DNA of 64,000 nt from NCBI GenBank assembly GCA_020796225.1, contig CM036775.1, positions 14,476,671 through 14,540,670 on the forward strand. Direction: 5' to 3'. Positions 10,636 to 62,904 of this stretch are shown one piece after another. How positions within the stretch are numbered: position 1 is the first letter of the stretch; the number at the start of each line of letters is the position of its first letter. The position numbers and the translations under genes are program-made. This DNA comes from Arion vulgaris. Its lineage: Eukaryota > Mollusca > Gastropoda > Stylommatophora > Arionidae. The notes under the pieces were generated by a model, which was given only the letters and a program-made list of their open reading frames with translations, was not told where the DNA came from and did no database searches.

Positions 10636-10915
10636 TGCATCCCGCCATGTGGTGCCGGGGCCCGTAAGGAAGCAAAGAATAGTACCACTACAACCTACAA
10701 GGCATGTTGTAAGAGGCGACTGATGTAGAACCTAGGGAAGCTACCCCAGTAAATAAAAAGCATTGCAGAAATCGGATGTGCTTGCCTACTTGCAGGCGCA
10801 TAACTGGAGCAACGCACAATCCCTCTTAGATTCAGATCACATACAACTGGCACAGAGTGGTTAACAAGTGTTCGATATGCAGCATTCGAAGAAGAAGAAG
10901 AAGAAGAAATGTGCA
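10636..10915 (+). repeat. SINE S1 copy with GAAGAAG tail
   Basis: Full-length match to 1664-1930, ending gcattcgaagaagaagaag. Confidence 0.88.
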
Positions 10916-10949
10916 TCCGCCTGTTGATTTATGTAAAATGCGTGTGTGT

Positions 10950-11150
10950 TTGAAAAATGAATTCGTGGTATATCCTTTACAGAACCACATCATCAACCAC
11001 AGTAAACGAGTCGTCGATTTTTTAGGCAAAACTTATACATACAGTAGTTTGTCATTGCTTTTTTAAGCGGTGAGGTCTATTTTTACCTTCCGTAAAAATC
11101 CACGGGAAAGAATTTGCTTCCAAATTACCGGCCGCTGAGTTTGAACTATA
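10950..11150 (-). repeat. SINE S6 copy
   Basis: Reverse of the S6 body: tatcctttacagaacc, gtttgtcattgctttttt, ttgcttccaaatta. Confidence 0.78.
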
Positions 11151-11343
11151 ATTAAAGTTCATCATTATCTTGTGCAGTTTCCTAATTTATTTTTCGTTTC
11201 CTTGCTATAAATAAAGCGTAGTCATAAAGGTCTAGTATGGCGCTTTGGCTTATTTGTACGTGAGCGCATGCTTTCCTTATTACCAGTGTCCCTCGCTATT
11301 CAGGTAAGTCTTACTCCAATTTCAGAGGTACTTGTAATTTATA
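11151..11343. other. No recognisable feature
   Basis: No coding or element match seen. Confidence 0.4.
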
Positions 11344-11690
11344 TCCCCTAGTAAAGGAGTTTTCCCCTAGTAAAGGAGCTTCCCAAGCTAAAGGAGTTTC
11401 CCCTAGTAAAGGAGTTTCCCTAGTAAAGGAGTTTCCCAAGCAAAGGAGCTTCCCCAAGTAATTAAGCTTCCCCCCTAGTAAAGGAGTCTTCCCTAGTAAA
11501 GGAGTTCCCCTAGTAAAGGAGTTTCCCCTAGTAAAGGAGTTTCCCTAGTAAAGGAGTTTCCCTAGTAAAGGAGTTTCCCCAAGTAAGAGGACTTCCCAAG
11601 TAAAGGAGTTTCCTAGTAAAGGAGTTTCCCTCCTAGTAAAGGAGTTTCCCTAGTAAAGGAACTTCCTCCTCAGTAAACGTTGGCTATATT
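11344..11690. repeat. 18-bp minisatellite
   Basis: About 19 units of cccctagtaaaggagttt with frequent one-base length changes. Confidence 0.94.
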
Positions 11691-11871
11691 TAATTTTCCT
11701 TAACTAAACATATGATGAAAACTAAACAAAGAATCGAAGTGTAAATGCAGCCTGTGGGACGGACTAGCGTATTGAATTAGCTTTCGTCTATCGATTTCGT
11801 GGGTTGTCGGTTCAATTTCACACTCGACGTTCCATGTCTGGGGAAAAAAAGTTGCTTTCCTACCTCCTGTG

Positions 11872-12050
11872 GAGCGTCTGCCCGAGTGGATTATAGCTCG
11901 GCTACCATGCGGGAGACCCGAGTTCGATCCACAATAAGGCCAATGATTTTTTTCTGTTGGGGAGGCGTAACAGAGAAATTCAAACTTGAACAGTTTCGCA
12001 ATGACTACACTATCCATGCGGCCATTAAGTTCCATAGGCTCTCATCTTTC
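11872..12050 (+). repeat. tRNA-derived SINE S7, best copy
   Basis: A box ctgcccgagtggattatagc and B box cgagttcgatcc are well kept. The body has tttttttctgttgggg and atgcggccattaagttc. The next satellite starts at its 3-prime end. Confidence 0.85.
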
Positions 12051-12070
12051 CTGTCCTACACTAAAAAGCG

Positions 12071-13236
12071 GTACTACAGGCAGTACTGACGATCTCCTAC
12101 CACACTAGGATATAGAAATGTGAAGTGACTACGTGTACTACAGGCAGTACTGACGATCTCCTACCACACTAGGATATAGAAATGTGAAGTGACTACGTGT
12201 ACTACAGGCAGTACTGGCGATCTCCTGCACACTAGGATATAGAAATGTGAAGTGACTACGTGTACTACAGGCAGTACTGACGATCTCCTGCACACTAGGA
12301 TATAGAAATGTGAAGTGACTACGTGTACTACAGGCAGTACTGACGATCTCCTACACACTAGGATATAGAAATGTGAAGTGACTACGTGTACTACAGGCAG
12401 TACTGACGGTCTCCTGCACACTAGGATATAGAAATGTGAAGTGACTACGTGTACTACAGGCAGTACTGACGATCTCCTACCACACTAGGATATAGAAATG
12501 TGAAGTGACTACGTGTACTACAGGCAGTCTGCGATCTCCTGCACACTAGGATATAGAAATGTGAAGTGACTACGTGTACTACAGGCAGTACTGACGATCT
12601 CCTGCACACTAGGATATAGAAATGTGAAGTGACTACGTGTACTACAGGCAGTACTGGCGATCTCCTACCACACTAGGATATAGAAATGTGAAGTGACTAC
12701 GTGTACTACAGGCAGTACTGACGATCTCCTGCACACTAGGATATAGAAATGTGAAGTGACTACGTGTACTACAGGCAGTACTGACGATCTCCTACCACAC
12801 TAGGATATAGAAATGTGAAGTGACTACGTGTACTACAGGCAGTACTGACGATCTCCTGCACACTAGGATATAGAAATGTGAAGTGACTACGTGTACTACA
12901 GGCAGTACTGACGGTCTCCTGCACACTAGGATATAGAAATGTGAAGTGACTACGTGTACTACAGGCAGTACTGACGATCTCCTGCACACTAGGATATAGA
13001 AATGTGAAGTGACTACGTGTACTACAGGCAGTACTGGCGATCTCCTGCACACTAGGATATAGAAATGTGAAGTGACTACGTGTACTACAGGCATCTCCTG
13101 CACACTAGGGTATAGTAATGTGAAGTGAACTGACTGCGGTACCACAGGCAATATCGACGATCTCCTGCACACTAGGATATAGAAATGTGAAGTGAAGTGA
13201 CTGCGGTACTGCATACAGTACAGACGATCTCCTGAA
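12071..13236. repeat. 63-bp minisatellite from the S7 tail
   Basis: About 18 units of 62-64 bases: gtactacaggcagtactgac, gatctcctgcacactaggat, agaaatgtgaagtgactacg. The first unit continues from SINE S7, and an S7 copy at 38600 ends with the related gcagtactacagccagtagc, so the unit derives from the SINE end. Confidence 0.93.
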
Positions 13237-13254
13237 ACTGATAGAAAAATAAAT

Positions 13255-13432
13255 ATTCAGAATACTAAGAACATGTATATTCCCAGTGGCAACGTATGGG
13301 TATGAAGCATGGACATGTATTAAGGCAGTGGAAAAACATATATGTGCTTTTGAATATAAGTGTTACAGAAGAGTCCTCCGTATATGATGGACAGAGGAGA
13401 GAACAAATATATCTATCCAGAAAGAATATATC
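13255..13432 (+). pseudogene. LINE C-terminal relic
   Basis: Encodes FRILRTCIFPVATYGYEAWT-like and KCYRRVLR sequence, related to 7602-7700 and 61154-61558. Confidence 0.7.
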
Positions 13433-13809
13433 TCTCCTTCCTTTTGTTTCGTATGATAAAAACTCGTTAATGATCTTTTTAATGCCCTGTGTTTGGCATG
13501 GATCTACACCAAAGAGCATTTACTACTTTACAGATTTTCTGACTGGGTGAGGTCGTTCCAGAGCGTCATATAGTAACATCGGTGACTCTCCATACTAGAA
13601 ACTTCAAATTTCGTGCCAAATCTGCTCTCCGAAAGCTTCACATACTAACATCAAAAACTTCAAAGACCTGGATCACATTCCTTATCAAGGGTGTCAGACG
13701 AGAGCTTCAGGTAATAGCACCGATGCTTTCGCAGACTTGAAGTGAAAATCCGTGGCAGTGTATCCTCCAAGAGCTTCGAATAATAACATATGTGATTCTC
13801 CATGCAGAA
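13433..13809. other. No gene; very degenerate short repeats
   Basis: Several loose copies of a segment with gagcttc, taataacat and gattctccat recur at about 60-base steps. I cannot name it. Confidence 0.35.
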
Positions 13810-13985
13810 TGAAAATCGTGACATATCCTTTACAGAACCTAATCATCAACCACAGTAAACGAGTCGTTGATATTCTAGGCACCACTTATACATTCAGTAG
13901 TTTGCCATTGCTTTATGAACGGTGAGGTCTTGTTTTACCTTTCGTAAATATCCCACGGAAACGACTTTGTTTCCAAATTGCGGGG
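13810..13985 (-). repeat. SINE S6 copy
   Basis: Reverse match: tatcctttacagaaccta, agtttgccattgctt, tttgtttccaaattg. Confidence 0.78.
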
Positions 13986-13997
13986 TTTCGCGGACTG

Positions 13998-14100
13998 AGA
14001 TCTTCTTGTGTAAGAAAGAGATCGCAGTACACATGGTTACTCACGAAAGTGCAATGATGATGGCAATTCAAATCAATCAAACAATCAATATTTGTTTAAA
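13998..14100 (+). repeat. SINE S8, 3-prime part
   Basis: ctgagatcttcttgtgtaag, gttactcacgaaagtgcaat, ending in an atcaatc tail. Confidence 0.8.
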
Positions 14101-14317
14101 GTTTTCTCGAGCAGTGGCTTCCGGGGTTGAAATTTTCAATATGTAACCGAAATGATTTTTTTACGTTCTCATCTTGGACCTACTTTTACCGTCCGTCACC
14201 GATAGAACTAGGAATTGTACCTCATCCACGATGAGATTATGCGTCACTGTAAAGTAGAACAACACTTGACACAGGAAGCATGCCGCGTGTTTTGAAACGA
14301 TAGGTTTGATTGGTTGA
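14101..14317. other. No gene; partial S8-like sequence
   Basis: Contains cgatagaactaggaattg, similar to 14630-14650, otherwise unrecognised. Confidence 0.35.
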
Positions 14318-14690
14318 TATGACTATCGTCATTGCACTTCGGTGAGTTACCATATGTGCTCCAATCTTTTTCTTACACAGGAAGATCTAGGCAGCAGTGC
14401 ACGAACTCAGTAGCACAGGCGAGGGCCCTGGTGTAATTTAGAAGTTGGTAACGATAATTTATAGGGATTTTATTTTTAAATGAATTTTGCCTGGACAGCG
14501 GCTGTCCACCAGCTCTTCTCGATTTTGCCTGGACAGCGACTTTCCAGCCTGTTCTTCTCGACTTTGAACTGACAATGGTTCTTTTACATGCTCAAATTGA
14601 ACACGGGGCCTACATTTTATCGTCCCTCTCCGATAAGACTAGGAACTCGATCTCATTTCCCCTACATTTATCCTTCTCCTCTTCCACAAT
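14318..14690 (-). repeat. SINE S8 copy
   Basis: Reverse of 48900-49315: tgcacttcggtgagtta, tttgcctggacagcg (duplicated at 14488 and 14523), catgctcaaattgaaca, ctctccgataagactagg. Confidence 0.78.
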
Positions 14691-14705
14691 TTACTACTTT
14701 ATAGA

Positions 14706-14962
14706 AGTGTGAGAGCCGCTGTAGCGTAGTTGTTAGTGAACTCGCTTCGCAAGGCTTGGTGGTCTGGGTTCAGCTCCCGCAATGTGCGTGGAATTTTCCC
14801 GACCACGACGGCTCTCAAGTCGACCCAGCCTCAACTGGGTACCAGACATGCGACCGGCGTGATGCTGACCACATCACCCATTGTGTGCCGACGGTCAATG
14901 AAAAATACAGGCCTAACACTGTATTGACCTATATACCACGAGGTATGAAAGCGTTCCTTGAC
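14706..14962 (+). repeat. tRNA-derived SINE S3, full copy
   Basis: A box tagcgtagttgttagtgaac and B box gggttcagctccc, then a shared body to ataccacgaggtatgaaag. About 255 bases. The copy at 37676-37931 has an exact target duplication. Confidence 0.88.
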
Positions 14963-15345
14963 CCTCATACAGAGTTCATGCACTGCAGCTGAGATCTTTC
15001 TGTGCAAGAAAGAGATCGGAACACACTCACCGAAAGGCAATGATAATGGTTCTATCAATCAATCAGTACTTAAGAGTAGATTGATTGATTGATGGATTGA
15101 TTGATTGATAGATAGATAGATTGAATGATGGATTGATTGAATGATTGATTGAATGATTGATTGAATGATTGATTGATTGAACAATCATCGTTCCTCTTCG
15201 TTGAATAACCATATGTACTCCGATCTCTTATTTACACAAGAAGATCTCAACGGTAGAGCACGAACTTCGCAGCACCGACTAACGTTCCCCGATGTCATTT
15301 TGAAGATGGTAAAAATTTTGTATAAAAATTTTGTCGTTAACTGGA
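14963..15345. repeat. Two S8 3-prime ends facing each other around a GATT array
   Basis: Forward S8 end at 14970-15065, a tgattgat microsatellite at 15075-15182, then a reversed S8 end at 15186-15345. Confidence 0.8.
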
Positions 15346-15370
15346 TACCAGACATGCTCTGAGAAAGTAA

Positions 15371-15486
15371 AGGCGACCGGCGTGATGCTGACCACATCAC
15401 CCATCGTGTGCCGACGGTCAATGAAAATACAGGCCTAACACTGTATTAACCTATATACCACGAGGTATGAAAGGGTTCCTTTACTT
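15371..15486 (+). repeat. SINE S3, 3-prime part
   Basis: Same ggcgtgatgctgaccacatc to cgaggtatgaaagggttcc segment as at 8437. Confidence 0.85.
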
Positions 15487-15489
15487 TTT

Positions 15490-15665
15490 AGAAGTGTTAA
15501 TGGGGAGGGAGGGGGGTAATGTAGTGGTCGTGTGTGTGATTGCTCTAATGCCCTTTGTAAGCTATTATTAATTTTTCTAAGGCTGTTCTTGATGTCATCA
15601 CTCCATATTTTGCCTGGTCTTCCTCTTGCTCTGTACTCGTTATACTTTTTCAGTGTTGCTCTCTG
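15490..15665 (-). pseudogene. LINE C-terminal relic
   Basis: On the minus strand it reads as basic RARGRPGKIWSDDIKNSL, as in the relics at 26090-26195 (+) and 40985-41165 (-). Confidence 0.65.
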
Positions 15666-15667
15666 TG

Positions 15668-15822
15668 GTGGCGTCTGTGGCTTAGGGGATATGGACTCGG
15701 TCTCTTAACCCTGACGTTCTGAGTTCGAATCACTCTGCGGACAGTTTGGTTACAAATTGTTTCGCGTGGATTTTTACAAAAGGACGATGGCACCATCCGT
15801 TTTCTCTCTCTCTCTCTCTCCA
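15668..15822 (+). repeat. tRNA-like SINE head plus CT run
   Basis: A-box-like tctgtggcttaggggatatg and B-box gagttcgaatc, followed by an S6-like aatttttacaaaagg-type body and a CT run at 15801. Confidence 0.65.
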
Positions 15823-15914
15823 TCGTTCTTAAGACGTTTTTATCATTCTATTGTGATATATAAGCAGACAAACATCAGAACGTGATGTAAGTGCACATCC
15901 TTCAGTACCAATTG

Positions 15915-16139
15915 GAGCTCAAGTGCTTATCCTTCGGTGGTGTGTTCAATTTCAACCAGCGTTTACCAGGTTCGCTCTCCGTTAGCTTTTTGCTGTCCCC
16001 AGCCAAAACCTACAAGGCAGCAGGTTATCACCACCCGTTCAGAAAGCAATGGCAAACTACTGAATGCAATAATGTCTAGAAAAATCACAAACAGCGTTAA
16101 AAGGCTGGGGTTGATTCGCAAAGTCCTGTAAAGGATATG
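15915..16139 (+). repeat. SINE-type repeat with an S6-like end
   Basis: First half matches 1410-1530; second half (ccgttcagaaagcaatggc, gtcctgtaaaggatatg) matches S6. Confidence 0.7.
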
Positions 16140-16315
16140 CAATTAACTTCTCTGTGGTAGTCGATACCAGTGCATTCTTGCCAGGTGTCTACACTACACT
16201 GAGATCTGTGATCTCTGGAAAAAGTATGTATATGGCTCCACGAGGGAGCGAACCAAGTGCCCTGGGAACGAGAGGCGAGCACGTAGCATCTACACTACAG
16301 AGACCCTAAGCTTCA
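16140..16315 (-). repeat. tRNA-derived SINE head S9
   Basis: In reverse: A-box-like tagtgtagatgctacgtgct and B-box tggttcgctccc. Confidence 0.6.
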
Positions 16316-16449
16316 ATGTAAAATAGAACTACGCTTAATTCATAGTGGACCAGGAAGAAGCCATGTTTTTACAACCCATCTGTTGTTAGAATAAAAAAAC
16401 GCCCTTGATTGTGGCTCCTGGTAAATTGATGTAAATTGATGCTATGATG
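16316..16449. other. No recognisable feature
   Basis: Short AT-rich stretch with a repeated taaattgatg. Confidence 0.4.
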
Positions 16450-17056
16450 AGGTTTCTAGACTAATGCGCATGGTAGGGTTGTTGCAGAGCGAAGTGGGGC
16501 ATACAGGACAACTACTTCTAGTATGAGGATGGAGGTTGAGGCTGTTACTGCTGCACTCCATTGGATCTCTGGGACTTTATTTACTGGGGCAGTTATTGTA
16601 TCTGATTCTCAGTCGATGCTTCATAAGATCCAGAATGGCAGGTTTCGGTATGAGTGGATGTCGTCTATAGAAGTTTCTAACCTCCAGCGGCTTACGTGGA
16701 TATACTGTCCTGGACATGCGGGTGTTTACGGTAATGAGAGAGCGGACAGGCTTGCATCAACAGCATCGACTGTTGGGGAGTTGAGGATGGATAAGGGGGA
16801 TATTCTTCGGTCTCTTCGCGACTCTCTGTTGAATGAGGACACTGGAATCGATGTTGAATCGATCAAGCGATTAAGCAGTTTGGAGTTACCCGTTGTTCAA
16901 GTCGAACTGGATGCCTGAGAGGCAGAGTGAGAGGTGTGTTTAATCAGCGAGCCACGGCAACCATCAGTATACATACCCTTCGATATCTGTTGGGGAGACT
17001 GAGCACCTATGGGTCTGCCGGGAGTGCAATGACGTCAGTTTAGTAACCAATAACCA
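16450..17056 (+). pseudogene. RNase H-bearing LINE, 5-prime truncated copy
   Basis: Open from 16523 to 16918: MRMEVEAVTAALHWISGT, VSDSQSMLHKIQ, IYCPGHAGVYGNERADRLA. These are the E, D, H and D positions of a LINE RNase H domain. It belongs to the family of the full copy at 55294-59463. It ends agtaaccaataaccaat. Confidence 0.88.
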
Positions 17057-17455
17057 ATCCTGGTAAAAAGACGCCCAACCTAAAGCCACGCAGTAGGACA
17101 TTTGGTTCACAATGAGTTAATGAGGGAAGCATCCAGCTTGTTTTGAATAGGTAGGTGAGAGCCGTATCTTCACACCACAGACAATTATGCGTCATGAACA
17201 ACCCCAAAGTCACACCAATACTCCAGAATTTGCAATATTGTATATATATATAAGTGGACATATGGCGAAACTCCCTCCATTAATAATTCGTCGTACAACA
17301 TATTGCTTGACACTTTCGATATTAAATTGACATAAACATATATATATCTCTATAGGAGAGATTTAGTTTTATTGACATATTAAGATCACGGACGTCAGCG
17401 CATTCCAGAGTATTATTGTCATCGCCAACACAACAGGTTGTCACATAAACAAAAA
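17057..17455. other. No gene seen
   Basis: Unrecognised sequence with short TA runs near 17240 and 17340. Confidence 0.4.
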
Positions 17456-17459
17456 TTTA

Positions 17460-17672
17460 AAGGTTGTGAATCCCACTAGCTGACCAGATTGAGAGAGATG
17501 GATGACGATATTGGTGCAGCCCGAAAAGAACGACATACCAAATATGAAAAGAGATTGATTAATCAAGATCGAACTGGTGTGTTAGGCCGCTGGACGCTGC
17601 ACAGTATTTGCTGTGGGGCAGATAGAAGCAAATATGGACGTGTCCAGAGTGCTATGATGATAGTCCTCATAT
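17460..17672 (+). pseudogene. RNase H LINE tail, second family
   Basis: Encodes DDDIGAARKERHTKYEKRL and DRTGVLGRW, ending tatgatgatagtcctcatat. Reversed copies are at 41743-42095 and 62905-63045. Confidence 0.7.
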
Positions 17673-17689
17673 AGTTAATCGCATGTGGG

Positions 17690-17935
17690 ATACTGGGGCC
17701 CGCAAGGGAAGCAAAGAATAGTACCACTGCAACCTACAACGCATGTCGTAAGAGCTGACTGATGTAGGACCTAGGGAAGCTACCCTAATAAATCAAAATC
17801 ATCGCAGAAATCGGATGTGCTGGTCCACTTGTAGGAGCATGACTTTCACAACGAACAATCGCTCTTAGGCTCAGATCACACACAAATCACACAGAGTGGT
17901 AAAGTTGTCGTTGTGGAGCGTTTGAAGAAGAAAAG
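17690..17935 (+). repeat. SINE S1 copy
   Basis: Complete S1 body; its gaagaag tail runs straight into the array at 17936. Confidence 0.88.
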
Positions 17936-18043
17936 AAGAAGATGAAGAAGAAGAAGAAGAAGAAGATGAAGAAGAAGATGAAGAAGAAGAAGGATAGAAA
18001 AGAAGAAGAAGAAGAAGATGAAGAAGAAGAAGAAGAAGGAGAA

Positions 18044-18075
<32 letters not shown>

Positions 18076-18550
18076 TGAGAAAAGAAAAAGATGAGAAGAA
18101 GAAGAAGAAGAAGAATAAGAAGAAGAAGAAGTAGAAGAAGAAGATGAAGAAGAAGAAGAAGAAGAAGAAGAAGAGAAGAAGAAGAAGAAGAAGAAGAAGA
18201 AGAAGAAGAAGAAGAAGAAGAAGAAGATGAAGATGAAGATGAAGAAGAAGAAGAAGATGAAGAAGAAGATGAAGAAGAAGATGAAGAAGAAGAAGAAGAT
18301 GAAGAAGAAGAAGAAGAGAAGAAGATAAGAAGAAGAAGAAGAAGAAGATGAAGAAGAGAAGAAGAAGAAGAAGAAGAGAAGAAGAAGAAGAAGAAGAAGA
18401 AGAAGAAGAAGAAGAAGAAGAAGAAGAAGAAGAAGAAGAAGAAGAAGAAGAAGAAAGAAATGAAGAAGATGAGAAGAAGAAGAAGAAGAAGATGAAGAAG
18501 AAGAAGAGAAGAAGAAGAAGAAGATGAAGAAGAAGAAGAAGAAGATGTAA
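17936..18550. repeat. GAA array expanded from an S1 SINE tail
   Basis: About 615 bases of gaagaag with scattered gat triplets. It begins exactly where SINE S1 normally ends. Poly-Leu/Phe/Ser readings on the minus strand are artefacts. Confidence 0.95.
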
Positions 18551-18595
18551 CTGAATTAACTGATAAACAACAACAATAATAATATCACATATTAC

Positions 18596-19440
18596 CATCT
18601 CGCTCCTATAACAACCGGCAATACGAACGCAGAGCCAGACTGTGGCCTTCTATACCATGCGGCCGGCGGGCGGAGGTAAACATTATAGGAAATAAGACCG
18701 TATCGGTCGCGAGATCTCGAATTCCAGTATTGTTGTATAAAGTTGTTGTATCTGACTCTCAGTCGATGCTTCACAAGATCCAGAAGGGCAGGTTTCAGTA
18801 TGAGTGGATGTCGTCTATAGAAGTTTCTAACCTCCAGCGGCTTACGTGGATATACTGTCCTGGGCATGCGGGTGTTTACGGTAATTAGGGAGCGGATAGG
18901 CTTGCATCAACAGCATCGATTGTTGGGGAGTTGAGGATGGATAAGGGGATATTCTTCGGTCTCTTCGCGACTCTCTGTTGGATGAGGACACTAAAATCGA
19001 TGTTGAATCGATCAAGCGATTTAGCAGTTTGGAGTTACCTGTTGTTCAAGTTGAACTGGATGCCTGAGAGGCAAAGTGAGAGGTGTGTTTAATCAGCGAG
19101 CCACAGGAACCATCAGTATGCATACTCTTCGATATCTGTTGAGGGAGACTGAGCACCTATGGGTCTGCCCGGAGTGCAATGACGTCAGTTTAGTAACCAA
19201 TAACCAATAACCAATAACCAATAACCAATAACCAATAACCAATGTATAAAGTCGAATTCATTTTTTTTAAAACAACACCACGTGCTAACTCAAGGTTATA
19301 TTATGTCACAAGTTAAGTTTAAAGCTAAGGAATATCAATATTATTAATATTTTTCATCAATAAATAACCATGGACTCACAGAATTGAGTAAACTTGTAGA
19401 AAAAAAGGTTACAGTGTTCTATCAAACATATACAAAAACC
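18596..19440. repeat. Dispersed repeat X, split by a LINE fragment
   Basis: Bases 18640-18742 and 19252-19440 together match 45300-45580 (cggccggcgggc, aaacattataggaaataaga, ttattaatattttcatcaa, cacagaattgagtaaa). Class unknown. Confidence 0.75.
18743..19242 (+). mobile_element. RNase H LINE, 5-prime truncated insertion with target duplication
   Basis: 500 bases from ttgttgtatctgactctcag to a tail of five or more aaccaat units. Exact 9-bp duplication tgtataaag at 18734-18742 and 19243-19251. It interrupts repeat X, so it is the younger of the two. Confidence 0.9.
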
Positions 19441-19477
19441 AGCCCCCATTAAACAGAAATTTTGGTTTTTCCGTCTG

Positions 19478-20830
19478 GGCTAGTGAAGCTACCAAAGAAA
19501 GGGGACCTTCAGAAGTGTGAAAACTATTAGGGAATAATGCTATTGTCAGTACCTGAGAAAATACTAAGAAGAGTCATCCTGTAGAGACAGAGAAACCATC
19601 GATATAAAGCTAAGATATGAACAGGCAGGCTTCCGACCTAATAGATCATGTGCTGACCAGATAGCCACATTAAGTATAATAATAGAGCAAAGTATTGAAT
19701 GGAAATCCCCACTTTATATCGGATTTGTTGATTATGAGAAGGCTTTTGACAGTATTGATAAGGAAACCCTTTGGAAATTAATGAGGCATTACGGAATCTA
19801 CCAGAAAATTATTATCCTAATAAAAGCAACATATACAGATATGAAATGTAGAGTTCTTCATGAAGGTAAACTAACAGACACTTTTGGAATCGAAACAGGA
19901 GTGCGTCAGGGATGTCTTCTATCACCTTTGTTGTTCTTACTGACAATAGACTGGATTATGAAGACCACAGTAACTAACACCAGAAATGGAATCCAATGGA
20001 CTCTGACAGAGCAACTGGATGATCTGGACTTCGCTGATGATATAGCCCTTCTGTCACATACACAAAATCAGATGCAGGATAAGCTAAACACATTGAATCT
20101 AAGGTCCCAGCAACTAGGGCTGAACATTCATAAGGGAAAGACAAAGATATTGAGAATTAACCAAGCAAACGACAACTCGATCTCCCTGAGTGAAATCCCA
20201 CTTCAAGAGGTAGAATCATACACATATTTGGGCAGCAACGTAGACGAAGAGGGTGGCACAAATAGAGATGTTAAAATAAGAATACAGAAGGCAAGAGGAG
20301 CTTTCATTGCACTGGGAAACATTTGAAAGTCTAAAGAAATCAAATCTAGAACAAAAATTCGGATATTTAACTGTAATGTTCAAGCATTTCTACTGTATGG
20401 GTCAGAAACATGGAGAACTACTAAAACAATAACGCATAAATTGCAAACATTCATCAACTGGTGTCTGCGCAGAATAGAGGAATAAGATGGTATGATAGGG
20501 TCACAAATGAGGAACTTATGGAGAGAACAAGACAGATTCCAGTGAACGAACAGGTTAAAAGACGCTGGCGCTGGATAGGACACACTTTGCGAAAACCGGA
20601 GGAATATAACAGAAGGATCCTTGCCTGAACCCTGTAGGGACAGCGAAAGAAGGGAAGCGAGAAATACATAGAGACGAGATTTGGAGGCGGAGATCAACAA
20701 TATAAATAAGAGTTAGAGGGAACTGCAGGTGATAGCTAGAGATAGGAAGACTTGGCATGAGTTGGTTGAGGGCCTATGCACCAATCCGGGGTAAAAAGGC
20801 TGAGAGAGGGAGAGGGAGAGATAGGATACA
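19478..20830 (+). pseudogene. RTE-like LINE reverse transcriptase relic
   Basis: Open frame 19781-20326 carries GVRQGCLLSPLLF (motif B), LDFADDIALLSHT (motif C) and ESYTYLGSNVDEEGG. A frame-broken motif A region lies upstream (19715-19760). C-terminal LYGSETWRTTK and basic sequence reach 20770, then a GA tail. Stops and shifts rule out activity. It ends about 160 bases before exon 1 of the host gene. Confidence 0.88.
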
Positions 20831-20988
20831 TAATGATTGTATCTATCTTTTCTCACCCTGATAAGCGTGCCATCACACATTTCAACCAAGTTATATTAAA
20901 TATCTCACCTACATTATTTTTTTATAACGTTGTATATTATTTAGAAATGCACCAGATTTGATGTATTATATTACAACTAGGAACGACA
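20831..20988 (+). promoter_or_regulatory. Probable 5-prime flank or leader of the C16orf89-like gene
   Basis: AT-rich sequence between the LINE tail and the start codon. No firm TATA box or CpG feature is seen. The start codon context is gacaATGG. Confidence 0.35.
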
Positions 20989-61938
<40,950 letters not shown>

Positions 61939-61982
61939 GTAGGAAATCGACTTTTATTATTACATTAGGGCTCGTCAATAGC

Positions 61983-62790
61983 TTCTTCTTCTTCTTCTTC
62001 GAACGCTCCACGTCGACCACTTGTTAACCACTCTTTGTTATTTGTATGTGATCTGAGCCAAAGAGCGATTTTACGTTGTTCCAGTTATGCGACTACAAGT
62101 AGGCCAGCACATCCGATTTTTGCGACGCTTTTTATTTACTAGGGTAGCTTCCTAGGCCCCTACATCAGTAGCCTTTTACTCTTCTCATCAGTAACCCCTC
62201 CTCCCCATGAGGCCATTACCTTGTAGTGGTGGGGAGGCTTGCGTGCTCCAATGATACAGTGAGATTGGACGGCAGAAACTTATATTCCCGGAAGGGTTAC
62301 CCAAGCCGGAAAGGTCACTGAAGAGGAGACAGACGAAGCATGGTCTCCTGGTCCTCCAGGTTGGGGGTTGGGCTTGGGACTAACGATCCCATCCTTTAAA
62401 AAAATTGAAGTTACGTAAACAGCAACAAACATATATGGGCACTATCATCCGAAGACGACACTGGAGATGGATATGACATGTGATGCGCATGGAGACTGGC
62501 TCCGACACGAAAACTGCACTGAGATGGACTTCAGAGGGTAGGCGAAAGCGTGGAAGACCCAAGACGACCTGGAGGAGAACGATAGAGCAAGAACTGAAGG
62601 AAATGATCATAGCTGGAACACAATACAGAGAAGCATGAACGGAAGAATGGTGTGCGTTTGTTGCTGCCCTAAACGCTAAGGGCGTAACAGGCTAAAGAGA
62701 TCAGTAGCCCCTACACCAGTAGCCTTGTAATGTTGGTCGCAGTATTACTAATCTTTGTTCCCCTTTTTGAGCCGCGGCAACTCACGGACG
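61983..62790 (-). repeat. SINE S1 copy, interrupted by a LINE derivative
   Basis: cttcttcttcttcgaacgct to 62198, resuming at about 62700 to gagccgcggcaactcacgg. Confidence 0.82.
62201..62699 (+). mobile_element. Internally deleted LINE derivative (leader joined to 3-prime end)
   Basis: First 240 bases match the leader of the LINE at 50880 (ctccccatgaggccattacc, ttcccggaagggttaccc). From about 62440 it matches the last 270 bases (gggcactatcatccgaagac to gtaacaggctaaagag). About 2.8 kb is absent at a clean junction. Flanks atcagtaacccc and atcagtagcccc suggest a target duplication. Confidence 0.88.
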
Positions 62791-62799
62791 GTACTCAAT

Positions 62800-62904
62800 T
62801 TGGAATCGTCTCCTTTATTTTCGTCCACGAGATTCCGATGACACTGACCTCCTCTTCCACTTTCTAGAAGTTTCTAGTCTCCCCATTGTTCTTCTTCTTC
62901 ACCT
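62800..62904. other. No recognisable feature
   Basis: Short stretch without motif; a cttcttcttcttc run at 62890 may be a SINE tail. Confidence 0.4.

Noticed and set aside
7975..16315. Functional tRNA genes at the A/B-box matches
   Set aside because: None folds into a full cloverleaf with acceptor stem by eye; each continues into a shared SINE body present in several copies.
17876..18598. A 240-codon Leu/Phe/Ser-rich membrane-like protein on the minus strand
   Set aside because: It is the reverse of a GAA array expanded from a SINE tail.
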